Below are positions 13,516 to 21,653 of a stretch of DNA of 33,879 bases, in pieces. Source of the DNA: Duganella phyllosphaerae (lineage in GTDB: Bacteria; Pseudomonadota; Gammaproteobacteria; Burkholderiales; Burkholderiaceae_D). A program made the position numbers and the translations under genes. The number at the start of each line of letters is the position of its first letter. The first letter of the stretch is position 1. The notes beneath the pieces were generated by a model. That model ran no database searches. It saw only the letters and a list, made by a program, of their open reading frames with translations, and was not told where the DNA came from. The DNA is taken from NCBI RefSeq assembly GCF_001758785.1, contig NZ_LROM01000007.1, forward strand, positions 1-33,879, read 5' to 3'.

Positions 13516-13932
13516 ATGCGAGCTGCATTTGAGGCATGGGCACAACGCGACGGACATATCGTTCGCCGTCGAGAAGACAAACCGGAAGAGTATCTGGTTT
13601 TTGAAACGCAACGTCGCTGGGTGATCTGGCAAGCTGCGTTGGAACATGGTAAAACGCCTGGCGGCCGCAAGACCGCTGCGCAAAAAGAAGCCGCCGCAGC
13701 CGAAAAGCGTGCCGCCGAGGCGCTGCAACGCGTCCCGGCAGTGAGCCAGGACGAAGCTGCCGTGCGCAACCAGGTGCTCAACGAGGTGCTCGACGCATTC
13801 TCGTCGCTGGGCGGCCAGGGTGGCATGGACGACATCCTGAAGGTTGTCAACGGCCTCAAGAAAAAGCAGCAGGAGCAAGCTGAAGAGCGAGCACCTGCCG
13901 CCACCAAGGCTGCCGCCACGCAAAGCGCCTGA
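13516..13932 (+). CDS. Hypothetical protein with phage-like N-terminal motif and coiled coil
   Basis: This product of 138 residues has no function I can name. Residues 1-45 (AFEAWAQ, then a Tyr/Phe-rich core, then RRWVIWQAALEHG) resemble a short domain often seen in small phage proteins, where FExW and W..WQAA are the recognisable ends. Residues about 48-75 are Ala/Lys/Glu-rich and should form a coiled coil. Residues 77-115 look helical (NQVLNEVLDAFSSLGGQGGMDDILKVV), and the tail is Lys/Gln/Ala-rich. AAGGA is placed well before the ATG. It starts right after the AT-rich gap and is followed within two bases by the DUF1653 gene. The phage link is an inference from the motif alone. Confidence 0.72.
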   Translation: MRAAFEAWAQRDGHIVRRREDKPEEYLVFETQRRWVIWQAALEHGKTPGGRKTAAQKEAAAAEKRAAEALQRVPAVSQDEAAVRNQVLNEVLDAFSSLGGQGGMDDILKVVNGLKKKQQEQAEERAPAATKAAATQSA

Positions 13933-13934
13933 GT

Positions 13935-14159
13935 GTGCCGAACGTGACGAGTGTGACTGGCATGACACCGGTGCGTTACCGGCACTATAAAGGTGGCCTG
14001 TACGAACTGGTGTGCGAGGCCACTCTGGAAGCCGATCTGAGCACCATGATCGTTTACCGCGCAGCGGATGGATCGATCTGGTGCCGGCCAGCCGCCGTGT
14101 TTTTCGAGGTGATCGAGGTTGATGGCGTCAAAGTGCAACGCTTTACGCCTCTTGATTAA
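13935..14159 (+). CDS. DUF1653 domain protein
   Basis: This small protein of 74 residues is almost entirely a DUF1653 domain: YRHYKGGLYELV near the start, MIVYRAADGSIWCRP in the middle and FFEVIEVDGVKVQRF at the end. The family has a compact beta fold and no firmly assigned function. The GTG at 13935 follows the previous stop by two bases; an ATG at 13962 would give 65 residues that still cover the domain, so the start is uncertain. It probably shares a transcript with the 138-residue gene. Confidence 0.82.
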   Translation: MPNVTSVTGMTPVRYRHYKGGLYELVCEATLEADLSTMIVYRAADGSIWCRPAAVFFEVIEVDGVKVQRFTPLD

Positions 14160-14218
14160 GAGAATCAACCTTCACTCGCCTTGCTACACTGTCCCGGTAT
14201 CCATTACCGAGACAGACC

Positions 14219-14671
14219 ATGGTTTTCCGTCCTACCGCACGCATCGTCGCTGCCGCACTGGCCATGTCAGGCAGTGCCGGTTGCGCATCGCTGAGCGAAT
14301 CCACCGAACAAACCGTGCTGGTGCAAACCGTGCTCGACCATCGCCAGATCGGCGGCGTGGGTTGCGTGCTGTACAACGACGCCGGCAAATGGTTCGTCAC
14401 TACGCCCGGCCGGGTGACCTTGCGCAAGAGCTCGGCACCATTGCGGATCGACTGCAAGAAGGAGGGGGCGGGCTGGGCGTACGAGCGTGTCGATCCCAAG
14501 CCCAATGGCAACCTGTGGGGCAACCTGATCCTGACTGCCGGCGTCGGTTACTTCATCGACCAGAACACCGGCGCCGGCTACGATTTCCCATCAACTCTGA
14601 CGGTCATCATGCGGCCGACCGAGGAGCGCGACGAATTGCCGCCGCCTGCTGCCGGCGTGACGTTGTACTGA
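14219..14671 (+). CDS. Putative lipoprotein of unknown function
   Basis: This product of 150 residues has a signal sequence: Arg residues near the start, a hydrophobic Ala-rich core and a lipobox-like GSAGC with Cys22. The mature part contains GVGCVLYNDAGKWFV, an internal hydrophobic stretch (LWGNLILTAGVGYFID) and DQNTGAGYDFPSTLTV. The last segment is a pattern I associate with small conserved bacterial lipoproteins of unknown role. It should be anchored in the outer or inner membrane facing the periplasm. TACACT at 14185-14190 could be its -10 element. It converges on pepA. Confidence 0.8.
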   Translation: MVFRPTARIVAAALAMSGSAGCASLSESTEQTVLVQTVLDHRQIGGVGCVLYNDAGKWFVTTPGRVTLRKSSAPLRIDCKKEGAGWAYERVDPKPNGNLWGNLILTAGVGYFIDQNTGAGYDFPSTLTVIMRPTEERDELPPPAAGVTLY

Positions 14672-14684
14672 ACTCTTGCTGCCT

Positions 14685-14714
14685 GGGATCGGACCCTGCC
14701 AAGGTTCCGACCCC
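14685..14714. repeat. Imperfect GGTCGGACCC-type hairpin between convergent genes
   Basis: Two 12-base arms (14685-14696 and 14703-14714) pair with two mismatches around a TGCCAA loop. It lies between the lipoprotein stop and the pepA stop, so it may act as a bidirectional transcription barrier, but there is no T run. A small dispersed palindrome is an equally good explanation. Confidence 0.5.
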
Positions 14715-14729
14715 GCCTGGTCGTGCGGC

Positions 14730-16223
14730 TTACGCCCGGTTGATCAGGAAGTTCGACAGCAGCGGCACCGGACGGCCGGTGGCACCTTTGGCTCCGCCCG
14801 ATTTCCAGGCCGTGCCGGCGATGTCCAGGTGCGCCCAGGTGTACTTGCGGGTGAAGTTCTCGAGGAACGCCGCCGCCGTGCACGACGCGCCGCCCGGGCT
14901 GCCGATATTGGCCAGGTCGGCGAAGTTGGACTTCAACTGCTCGTTGTACTCTTCGCCGATCGGCAGGCGCCACGCGGTGTCGCCGGCAGCTTTGCCGGCC
15001 GCCATGATCTCGTCGGCCAGCGCGTTGTGGACGTCGTCGTCACGCGTAAACAGGCCGCTCTTGTGGTGGCCCAGCGCCACGATGCAGGCGCCGGTGAGCG
15101 TTGCCACGTCGAGCACCACGGCCGGGTTGAAGCGCTCGGCGTAGGTCAGTGCGTCGCACAGCACCAGGCGGCCTTCGGCGTCGGTGTTGAGGATCTCGAT
15201 GGTCAGGCCGTTCATCGACGAGACGATATCGCCCGGCTTGGTGGCGCGGCCCGACGGCATGTTCTCGCAACTGGCGATTACGCCGATCACGTTGAGCTTC
15301 AGGTTCATCTCGCCGATAGCGCGCATGGTGCCCAGCACCGAGGCGGCGCCGCCCATGTCGTACTTCATTTCGTCCATGCCGGGACCGGCCTTGAGCGAAA
15401 TGCCGCCGGTGTCGAAGGTGATGCCTTTACCGACCAGCACCACCGGCGCATCCTTGGCCTTGCCGCCCATGTGCTTGATGATGATGAACTTCGGCGGCTG
15501 CTCGCTGCCGTTGGTCACCGACAGGAAGCTGTTCATTTTCAGCGCTTCGAGCTGTTTGCGGTCCAGCACTTCGACGTCGAATTTATAGTCCTTGCCCAGC
15601 TTCTTGGCGGTGTTGGCCAGGTAGGTAGGAGTGCAGATATTGGCCGACAGGTTGCCCAGTTCCTTGGTCAGGTCCATGCCGTTGGCGATCGCCACGGCCT
15701 GGGCCAGCGCCAGCTTGGTTTCGGTGGTGGAGGGCACGGCCAGCGCGACCTTTTTCACGCCTGCCGGCGCCGGATCCTTCTTGCTCTTCTGGCCGTCGGT
15801 GCGGAACACGGTTTCGTGGCCGGTCTGGACTACGCAGCGGATCGCCCAATTGACGTCGCGCTCTTTCACTTCGGTCATCGGCAGTGCGATAATAGCGTCG
15901 CTCGCACCCAGGGCGCCGAAGGCCTTGATGGCGGCCGACACGCCGCTGGCAAAGCTTTTCTCGCTCACAGCTTCTTCATTGCCCAGGCCTACCAGCAGCA
16001 CGCGCTCGGCGGCCACGCCTTGCACGCCGCGCAGCAGCAGGGTGGTGCCGGCCTTGCCGGTGATGTCGCCGGACTTGAGCGCAGCCGAGATTTCACCGGA
16101 TCCATCGAGGGCCTTGGCGGCTTGCGACAGCTTTTTGTTCTCGAAGACCGCGACAGCCACTACGCCGGCTTTTGCCGAGGCGATGGTGTTCTTGGTGTCG
16201 AATGCTTTTATGCTAAAGTCCAT
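14730..16223 (-). CDS. pepA: Leucyl aminopeptidase (cytosol aminopeptidase, M17)
   Basis: This is a two-metal M17 aminopeptidase that removes N-terminal residues from peptides; in E. coli PepA is also a DNA-binding accessory protein. The 497-residue product has the expected length. The family signature NTDAEGRL is at 346-353, and the upstream [15 protein letters not shown] segment carries metal and substrate residues. The N-terminal 160 residues form the less conserved macro-like domain. GGAG is spaced about seven bases before the ATG. pepA and lptF are divergent with a 123-base gap, a conserved arrangement in many proteobacteria. Confidence 0.95.
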   Translation of the reverse strand: MDFSIKAFDTKNTIASAKAGVVAVAVFENKKLSQAAKALDGSGEISAALKSGDITGKAGTTLLLRGVQGVAAERVLLVGLGNEEAVSEKSFASGVSAAIKAFGALGASDAIIALPMTEVKERDVNWAIRCVVQTGHETVFRTDGQKSKKDPAPAGVKKVALAVPSTTETKLALAQAVAIANGMDLTKELGNLSANICTPTYLANTAKKLGKDYKFDVEVLDRKQLEALKMNSFLSVTNGSEQPPKFIIIKHMGGKAKDAPVVLVGKGITFDTGGISLKAGPGMDEMKYDMGGAASVLGTMRAIGEMNLKLNVIGVIASCENMPSGRATKPGDIVSSMNGLTIEILNTDAEGRLVLCDALTYAERFNPAVVLDVATLTGACIVALGHHKSGLFTRDDDVHNALADEIMAAGKAAGDTAWRLPIGEEYNEQLKSNFADLANIGSPGGASCTAAAFLENFTRKYTWAHLDIAGTAWKSGGAKGATGRPVPLLSNFLINRA

Positions 16224-16346
16224 TTGATTCTCCGTGACGTGTGCGAATTTCCAGTCTGCTCGAGGTGTTCGGCCAGGCTGTTACTTTTAATTTTTTGGCC
16301 CTGTCGAAGCTATAACACGGCCATAACCACCAATTATAAACTTCGA

Positions 16347-17486
16347 ATGATTTTTCAACGCGCCTTAAGACGAGAAATGGCCGCTGCGGCCGGCACCAGC
16401 TTCACGGTGCTCTTCAGCGTCAGCGTGACCTGGACCCTGATCGGCATCCTCGGCAAGGCCGCCGGCGGCAAAGTCGATTCCGGCGACGTGCTGGCGCTGA
16501 TCATGTTCGCGACCATCAATTATCTGCCCACCATCCTGATCCTCACCAGCTTTATCTCGGTGCTGATGGTGGTCACCCGCAGCTACCGCGATTCCGAAAT
16601 GGTGGTGTGGTTCGCCTCGGGCCTGAGCCTCACGCGCTGGATCTGGCCGGTGCTCAGCTTCGGCATCCCGATGGTGCTGCTCACCGGGGCACTGAGCCTG
16701 GTGGCCGCGCCGTGGGCCAAGGAGAAAAGCTCCGAGTACGTCGAACGCTTCGCCAAGCGCGAAGACCTGCAAAAAGTCTCGCCCGGCCAGTTCCGCGAAT
16801 CGGCCTCGGCCAACCGCATCTTCTTCGTCGAAGGCGTGGCCGGCGACACCTCGGTGGTGCACAACGTGTTCGTCAACACCGTCGATGAACGCGGCACCGC
16901 CGTCATCGTCGCGCGCGAAGGCGTAATCAGCACCGGCGCCAAGGGTGAACGCTACCTGGTGCTCAAGAACGGCCGCCGCTACCAGGGCGTGCCGGGTCAG
17001 TCCGACTTCCAGACCATGGAGTTCGAAAGCTACAGCATGCGCGTGGCCAGCCAGTCGCAGGAGCTCGACCCCGACAGCGACACCGACGCCATTCCGACCA
17101 TGGCGCTGTTTGCCGACACCAGCACCTCCGGCCGCGCCGAACTGCTGTCGCGCATCGCCTCGCCGCTCACCTGTTTGCTGCTGGTGCTGCTGGCGATACC
17201 GCTGGGTTTTGTCAATCCGCGCGCGGGCAGCTCGGCCAACCTGATCATCGCGCTGCTGATCTTCTTCTCGTATAACAACCTGGTCAAGCTGATGGAAGGC
17301 GTGGTCCAGGGCGGTAAAATATCGTTCGCGCTGGGCTGGTGGCCGCTGCACCTGGTCACCGCGCTGGTGGTGCTCGCCATGTTCGCCTGGCGCCTGAACC
17401 TGAATCACCCTTACCATCCGCTGGCCATGCTGGCGGCGATGAAACGCTCGCGCATTGGCGCCGACAACAAGGCCGTCTCGCCATGA
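16347..17486 (+). CDS. lptF: LPS export permease LptF
   Basis: This is one of the two membrane subunits of the LptB2FG ABC transporter that extracts lipopolysaccharide from the inner membrane and passes it to LptC and LptA. From the ATG at 16347 it has 379 residues. Three hydrophobic helices lie in about residues 15-130, followed by a periplasmic beta-jellyroll region (about 135-270) and three more helices (about 275-355, starting near LLSRIASPLTCLLLVLLAIPLGF). The reading frame is open much further upstream, opposite pepA, but that part is a shadow. No strong ribosome binding site is seen. The stop overlaps lptG as ATGA (17483-17486). Confidence 0.94.
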   Translation: MIFQRALRREMAAAAGTSFTVLFSVSVTWTLIGILGKAAGGKVDSGDVLALIMFATINYLPTILILTSFISVLMVVTRSYRDSEMVVWFASGLSLTRWIWPVLSFGIPMVLLTGALSLVAAPWAKEKSSEYVERFAKREDLQKVSPGQFRESASANRIFFVEGVAGDTSVVHNVFVNTVDERGTAVIVAREGVISTGAKGERYLVLKNGRRYQGVPGQSDFQTMEFESYSMRVASQSQELDPDSDTDAIPTMALFADTSTSGRAELLSRIASPLTCLLLVLLAIPLGFVNPRAGSSANLIIALLIFFSYNNLVKLMEGVVQGGKISFALGWWPLHLVTALVVLAMFAWRLNLNHPYHPLAMLAAMKRSRIGADNKAVSP

Positions 17487-18652
17487 AAATCCTGCAACGC
17501 TATTTTGCCGTCTCGATCCTGCAGGCGGTTGCCTTCGTGCTGGTGGCGTTTTTGCTGCTGCAAGCCTTCCTCGACCTCACCGGCGAACTGCGCTCGGTCG
17601 GCAAGAACGGCTACACCTTGCAATACGCGCTGCTGTACGTGGCCGCACGCATACCCGGCTATGTATACCGGGTGATGCCGGTGGCGTCGCTGATCGGCAC
17701 CATCTACATCATGGCGCAGTTTGCGGCCACCTCCGAGTTCACCATCATGCGCGCGGCGTCCATGTCCACCGGCATGGTGGGCTGGATGCTGGCCAAGATC
17801 GGCATCGTGCTGGTGATCATCACCTTCATTTTCGGTGAGCTGATCACGCCGCGCACCGCGCCGATTGCCGACACCATCAAGCTCAATTCGCGCGGGGCGG
17901 CGATTTCGTCCGAGTTCCGTTCCGGCCTGTGGACCAAGGACATCGTCAAGTCCGAGGGCATGACCGGCACCGTGATCGGCTCGCGCTTTTTCAACGTGCG
18001 CGAAGTGCGGCCCGACGGTGCGCTGGTGGACGTCAAGCTCTACGAGTTCGATAACAACTTCCGCCTGCGTTCCATCACCGCCGCCAAGCGCGGCACCTTC
18101 CAGGGCAAGAACAACTGGCTGCTTACGGACGTCACCGAAAACATCTTCACCAATCCGGCACTGCTCAAGCCGGGCATGATCGCCAACCTGGAGAACAACT
18201 TCGGCCAGGAGTCGAGCCTGATCGAAACGCGCCACAGCGCCACCAAGGACCTGATCTCCGAGATCACGCCGCGCATCCTGGCGGTGTCGGGCGCCGATCC
18301 CGATCGCATGTCGGCCAACGAGCTGTTGGTCTACACGCGCCACCTGCAGGAAAACCGCCAGGAGACCGAGCGCTTCAAGATCGCCTTCTGGAAAAAGCTG
18401 TTCGACCCGCTGGCCATTTTCGTATTGATGGCGCTGGCGCTGCCGTTCGGCTACCTGCACACGCGTAGCGGTGGCGTGAGCCTGAAGATTTTCGTCGGCA
18501 TCATGATCGGCGTGAGCTTCCTGTTGGTAAACACCCTGTTCTCGCACCTTGGCGTGCTCAGTACCTGGCCCGCATTCCTGACGGCGCTGGCCCCCAGCTT
18601 GATATACCTGTTCCTGGCGCTCGGTGCGCTATGGTGGGTGGAAAGACATTAG
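17483..18652 (+). CDS. lptG: LPS export permease LptG
   Basis: This is the partner of LptF in the lipopolysaccharide extractor. The 389-residue product shows the same layout: N-terminal helices (residues about 10-120, starting MKILQRYFAVSILQAV), a periplasmic jellyroll domain, and C-terminal helices from about 310, with LFDPLAIFVLMALALPFGY as the typical start of this block. The start overlaps the lptF stop by four bases, so equal synthesis of the two subunits is expected. The next gene begins on the base after its stop codon. Confidence 0.94.
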   Translation: MKILQRYFAVSILQAVAFVLVAFLLLQAFLDLTGELRSVGKNGYTLQYALLYVAARIPGYVYRVMPVASLIGTIYIMAQFAATSEFTIMRAASMSTGMVGWMLAKIGIVLVIITFIFGELITPRTAPIADTIKLNSRGAAISSEFRSGLWTKDIVKSEGMTGTVIGSRFFNVREVRPDGALVDVKLYEFDNNFRLRSITAAKRGTFQGKNNWLLTDVTENIFTNPALLKPGMIANLENNFGQESSLIETRHSATKDLISEITPRILAVSGADPDRMSANELLVYTRHLQENRQETERFKIAFWKKLFDPLAIFVLMALALPFGYLHTRSGGVSLKIFVGIMIGVSFLLVNTLFSHLGVLSTWPAFLTALAPSLIYLFLALGALWWVERH

Positions 18653-19021
18653 ATGACCAAGCAAGCCCTGATCTTATTTGCCCACGGCGCCCGCGCCGCC
18701 TCCTGGGCCGCACCGTTCGAACGGCTGCGCGACCTCACGCGTACGCGCCTGCCCGAGGTGCGGGTGGAGCTGGCATTTCTCGAACTGATGGAGCCGCGCC
18801 TGCCCGAGATGGTGGCGGACATGGCCACGCAAGGCATTGCGGACGTGACTGTGGTGCCGGTGTTCCTGGGGCAGGGTGGCCACGTGCTGCGCGCCCTGCC
18901 GCTGATGGTGGAGCAGCTGCGCATCGATCATCCGCAGCTGTCGTTCAAGGTGGTGGGGGCGGCCGGCGAAGATCCGGCGGTATTGAATGCGCTAACCGAC
19001 TACTGCGTCAACTCGCTCTAA
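18653..19021 (+). CDS. cbiX: Short CbiX/SirB-type sirohydrochlorin chelatase
   Basis: This single-domain chelatase-like protein of 122 residues is the small CbiX form, which dimerises to make one active site. The metal-binding histidines are visible as His11 (LFAHGAR) and His77 (GQGGHVLRALP). The family inserts cobalt, nickel or iron into sirohydrochlorin. Here iron insertion to make siroheme is plausible, because cobA and the siroheme enzyme cysI lie a few kilobases away. It starts directly after the lptG stop, with GGAAAG as a ribosome binding site inside lptG, so it is probably cotranscribed with lptFG, an unrelated pathway. Metal specificity cannot be read from sequence. Confidence 0.85.
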   Translation: MTKQALILFAHGARAASWAAPFERLRDLTRTRLPEVRVELAFLELMEPRLPEMVADMATQGIADVTVVPVFLGQGGHVLRALPLMVEQLRIDHPQLSFKVVGAAGEDPAVLNALTDYCVNSL

Positions 19022-19121
19022 GGCCGCTTCAGGGCAGCCAGCGCTTCGTTGTAGCTCCTTTCCGTGCTGGCGCACTGTCTGCGTCGCTACGCCTCGCTCT
19101 GGCAGCCCTGAAGCGGCCTTT
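19020..19121. repeat. Long hairpin element between convergent genes
   Basis: Two 22-base arms (19020-19041 and 19099-19120) are inverted copies with one mismatch and enclose about 57 bases. The interior continues to pair (GTAGC with GCTAC, GTGC with GCAC), so nearly the whole 100 bases folds as one imperfect stem. It fills the gap between the chelatase and the cyclotransferase, and each outer end has A or T bases. It could be a bidirectional terminator or a dispersed hairpin repeat. Confidence 0.75.
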
Positions 19122-19123
19122 AA

Positions 19124-19891
19124 TTAGTGACGCGGAATTAGCTTGATTTCGTAGAGCTTGGGCCACAGCTTGCCGGTGACGAACAGGCGTTTTTTGGCGG
19201 CGTCGTACGCGATGCCGTTGAGGACATTGTCGGCTGCCGGGCCTTTGCCGGCTTCCGCATACAGCTTGCCCAGGTCGATCCAGCCGGTGATTTTGCCGGT
19301 CTTCTGGTCGATGCGGGCAATGGTGTTGGTCTGCCAGACATTGGCGAAGATTTCGTCGCCCACCACTTCCAGCTCATTGAGCTGATCGACCGCGATGCCG
19401 TCGGCCGTCACCTTCACGCGCCGCACTTCGAGGAAGGTTTTCGGGTCGAGGAAGCGCAGCGTGTTGCTGCCGTCGCTGAGCACCAGCTCCTTGCCGTTTT
19501 GCGCCAGGCCCCAGCCTTCGCCGGGGTAGGCAAAGTCGCCCTTCGGCTCGAACGTCTTGAGATCGAACACGAAGCCGGTCTGCGAGCGCCAGGTGATGCT
19601 CACCAGCGTGTCGTTCCAGTCGGTCATGCCCTCGCCGAAATATTGCGCCGGAATGTCGCGGCTTTGCAGTACCTTGCCCGTTTCTAGCTGCACCTTGCGG
19701 ATGGTGGACTTGCCGTTCAGGCCCGTGCTTTCGTACAAAAAACCGTCGCGGTACAGCAAACCCTGGGTGAACGCCTGGGCGTCGTGCGGGTAGCTGTGGA
19801 CGATCTTGAAGTCGTAGGTAGGGATCGCGGCTGCGGCGGATGTCGATATCAGCGCCGAGCATAGGAAGAGGGAAACGCGGTTCTGGTTCAC
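19124..19891 (-). CDS. Periplasmic glutaminyl-peptide cyclotransferase
   Basis: This is a member of the bacterial/plant glutamine cyclotransferase family (five-bladed beta-propeller), which converts N-terminal glutamine to pyroglutamate. The 255-residue product has a signal peptide (NRVSLFLCSALISTSAAAA). Family blocks are AFTQGLLYRDGFLYESTGL near residues 40-58, GEGMTDWND, and FANVWQTNTIARID. GEGWGL follows the third propeller repeat. The start codon is GTG at 19891; no nearby ATG fits the signal peptide. It converges on the chelatase gene across the long hairpin. Confidence 0.9.
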   Translation of the reverse strand: MNQNRVSLFLCSALISTSAAAAIPTYDFKIVHSYPHDAQAFTQGLLYRDGFLYESTGLNGKSTIRKVQLETGKVLQSRDIPAQYFGEGMTDWNDTLVSITWRSQTGFVFDLKTFEPKGDFAYPGEGWGLAQNGKELVLSDGSNTLRFLDPKTFLEVRRVKVTADGIAVDQLNELEVVGDEIFANVWQTNTIARIDQKTGKITGWIDLGKLYAEAGKGPAADNVLNGIAYDAAKKRLFVTGKLWPKLYEIKLIPRH

Positions 19892-19912
19892 TGGTCTTGT
19901 TCGTAAAATGCG

Positions 19913-20656
19913 TTAAATGAGTGCGGCGTTTTGCAGCTCGACCATGGCGTCGAGGGTGGTGCCGGGGTGGGCGAATTCGGCATCGATGCAGGCGCGCGCT
20001 TCGGCCGAGGTGACCAGGGCGGCGGCTTGCTGGCGCAGCCGGGTGGCGGCAGCGTGGTCGCCATAGCCTTCGAGCAGTTCCAGGATCAGCCGCACTTCGG
20101 TCATGTAGTTGTAGACGGTGGCCAGCAGCTCGGACATGCCGGCGTCGGACAGCAGGTCGAGCGTGGCCACGTGGGCGCTCACTTCGGCCGCGTAGTCGCC
20201 CAGGTGGGCGTCAGGATGCGGCAGGTAGGTGTGCGCCAGTGTGAAGTCGCCGCAGGCCATCATCGACGGCAGCGCCGAGTTGGCGCATTCGCGGGCCAGG
20301 CTTGCTGGCAGGCGCTGGAACAGCTGGTACGTGTGCTGGGCGTCGCCCAGCTTGTCGTTGATGGCGCGCACGTCGTTGAACAGAACCGAGTCACCTTCGA
20401 TATCGCTGCCATCGCCGGCCAGCAGCCGCTCGCTGTCGCGCTCGCGCAGGGCCACCAGCGCCTGGCGCGCGGGCAGGTATTCCTCGGCCAGCTTGGCCCA
20501 GGCATTGAGCACGTAGGACAAGCGCAGCGGCGCCACGTCCGAGTCGCGCTCCGAGGTAGCATCGAACAGCCAGGTGTAATCCTGCAGCGCGGCGTCGAAC
20601 TGGCCGGCCGAGTGCGCGTTAAACGCACGGTCCAGGATGTCGTGAACATTATCCAT
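19913..20656 (-). CDS. Hypothetical helical (TPR-like) protein
   Basis: This 247-residue product from the ATG at 20656 has AGAGG spaced five bases upstream; a GTG at 20671 would add five residues. I do not recognise a named family. The first 50 residues (DILDRAFNAHSAGQFDAALQDYTWLF) read like a tetratricopeptide-type helix pair, and the rest is strongly helical. No signal peptide or membrane segment is seen, so it should be cytoplasmic. It lies 21 bases from the cyclotransferase start and could be cotranscribed with it. Proteins of this kind often serve as scaffolds, but nothing in the sequence names a partner. Confidence 0.72.
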   Translation of the reverse strand: MDNVHDILDRAFNAHSAGQFDAALQDYTWLFDATSERDSDVAPLRLSYVLNAWAKLAEEYLPARQALVALRERDSERLLAGDGSDIEGDSVLFNDVRAINDKLGDAQHTYQLFQRLPASLARECANSALPSMMACGDFTLAHTYLPHPDAHLGDYAAEVSAHVATLDLLSDAGMSELLATVYNYMTEVRLILELLEGYGDHAAATRLRQQAAALVTSAEARACIDAEFAHPGTTLDAMVELQNAALI

Positions 20657-20709
20657 TGCTGCCTCTGACACTGTGGGTAAGAGTGGATATTCTCACAATT
20701 TCGGGAAAG

Positions 20710-21471
20710 TTAGGCGCGGAGCTGTTGCTGTATTGCGTCGCTGATCCGGCTTTCGAGCTGCTGGTGGCTACGCGTTTGCATGGCGTCGCCGATCATGACC
20801 AGCACCGGGCCCTGTGCTTCACCCAGGCCGTGGGCCATGGCGGCGATGGTCATGCGGCGGATGCGCTGGTCGGCGCGGCTGACGTTTTCGATCACGATCA
20901 CCGGCGTATCGGGGCGGCGGCCGCCATCGAGCAGGCGCTGCGCGGTGGCGATCGCCTCGCGCCCGCCCATGTACTGCACCAGGGTATCGGCATCTGGAAT
21001 CGCATCGTGTTCGCGCTGGTCGGGTGCGGTGGACGAGGTGAAAAAGGCCACGCTGCGCGAGACACCGCGCTTGGTCAGTGGCTGCCTGGTGGTGGCAGCG
21101 GCAGCGAGCGCGGTGGTGATGCCGGGGACGACTTCCACCTCGATACCGGCTTCCTCGAGCGCGCGCAATTCCTCGTCGGCGCGGCCGAACAGCATCGGGT
21201 CGCCGCCTTTCAGGCGCACCACCACGGCGGCCTTGTGGGCGTGATCGACCAGCTGCTTGTTGATGAACTGCTGGGCGCTGGAGAGCTGGCCGCAGCGTTT
21301 GCCGACCAGGATTTTTTCGGCTTGCGGGCACAGCTCCAGCATCTCGGCCGTGACCAGGGCGTCGTGCAGCACCACGTCGGCTTGCGCCAGGAGGCGCGCA
21401 CCGCGCAGTGTCATGAGGTCCTGGGCGCCGGGACCGGCGCCGATCAGGTAGACTTTTCCGAGAGTTGGCAT
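20710..21471 (-). CDS. cobA: Uroporphyrinogen-III C-methyltransferase (SUMT)
   Basis: This enzyme methylates uroporphyrinogen III twice to precorrin-2, the entry to siroheme and cobalamin. From the ATG at 21471 it has 253 residues, starting with VYLIGAGPG at 7-15 (SAM-binding loop) and continuing with VRLKGGDPMLFGR and VVPGITTALAAAA, the standard SUMT blocks. It is the stand-alone CobA form, without the CysG dehydrogenase/chelatase domain. AAGGA sits about eight bases upstream. The frame stays open to 21552, but the extension runs into the REP pair and is rejected. It follows cysN on the same strand, so it likely supplies siroheme to the sulfite reductase. Confidence 0.93.
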   Translation of the reverse strand: MPTLGKVYLIGAGPGAQDLMTLRGARLLAQADVVLHDALVTAEMLELCPQAEKILVGKRCGQLSSAQQFINKQLVDHAHKAAVVVRLKGGDPMLFGRADEELRALEEAGIEVEVVPGITTALAAAATTRQPLTKRGVSRSVAFFTSSTAPDQREHDAIPDADTLVQYMGGREAIATAQRLLDGGRRPDTPVIVIENVSRADQRIRRMTIAAMAHGLGEAQGPVLVMIGDAMQTRSHQQLESRISDAIQQQLRA

Positions 21472-21498
21472 TGCTGTAATCCTTGGTTGGCTGAGCCA

Positions 21499-21609
21499 CG
21501 TCGTCCTCGCGAACGCGGGGACCGATAGAACATATGCTCTGTATTGCAGCATAATTTGAGCAAACGCTGCTCAAAGGTGCTATGGATCCCCGCTTGCGCG
21601 AGGATGACG
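21499..21609. repeat. Second pair of inverted REP-like palindromes
   Basis: Units at 21499-21525 (CGTCGTCCTCGCGAACG and on) and 21583-21609 (reverse complement CGTCATCCTCGCGCAAG and on) face each other across 57 bases. They share the CGTC-R-TCC start and the GGGGA-CC end with the doublet at 18-105. The element sits in the gap between cysN and cobA, inside the sulfate operon. Confidence 0.8.
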
Positions 21610-21653
21610 ATAGCAGGGCTAACGGTATTAACCTACGTTATCGCATGCGGGTA

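Noticed and set aside
14676..16346. Long 5' extension of the lptF frame
   Set aside because: It is antisense to pepA; LptF homology begins at the ATG at 16347.
21472..21552. 27-residue N-terminal extension of cobA
   Set aside because: Runs through the REP unit; the SUMT family starts at the MPTLGKVYLIGAGPG segment, and AAGGA precedes that ATG.
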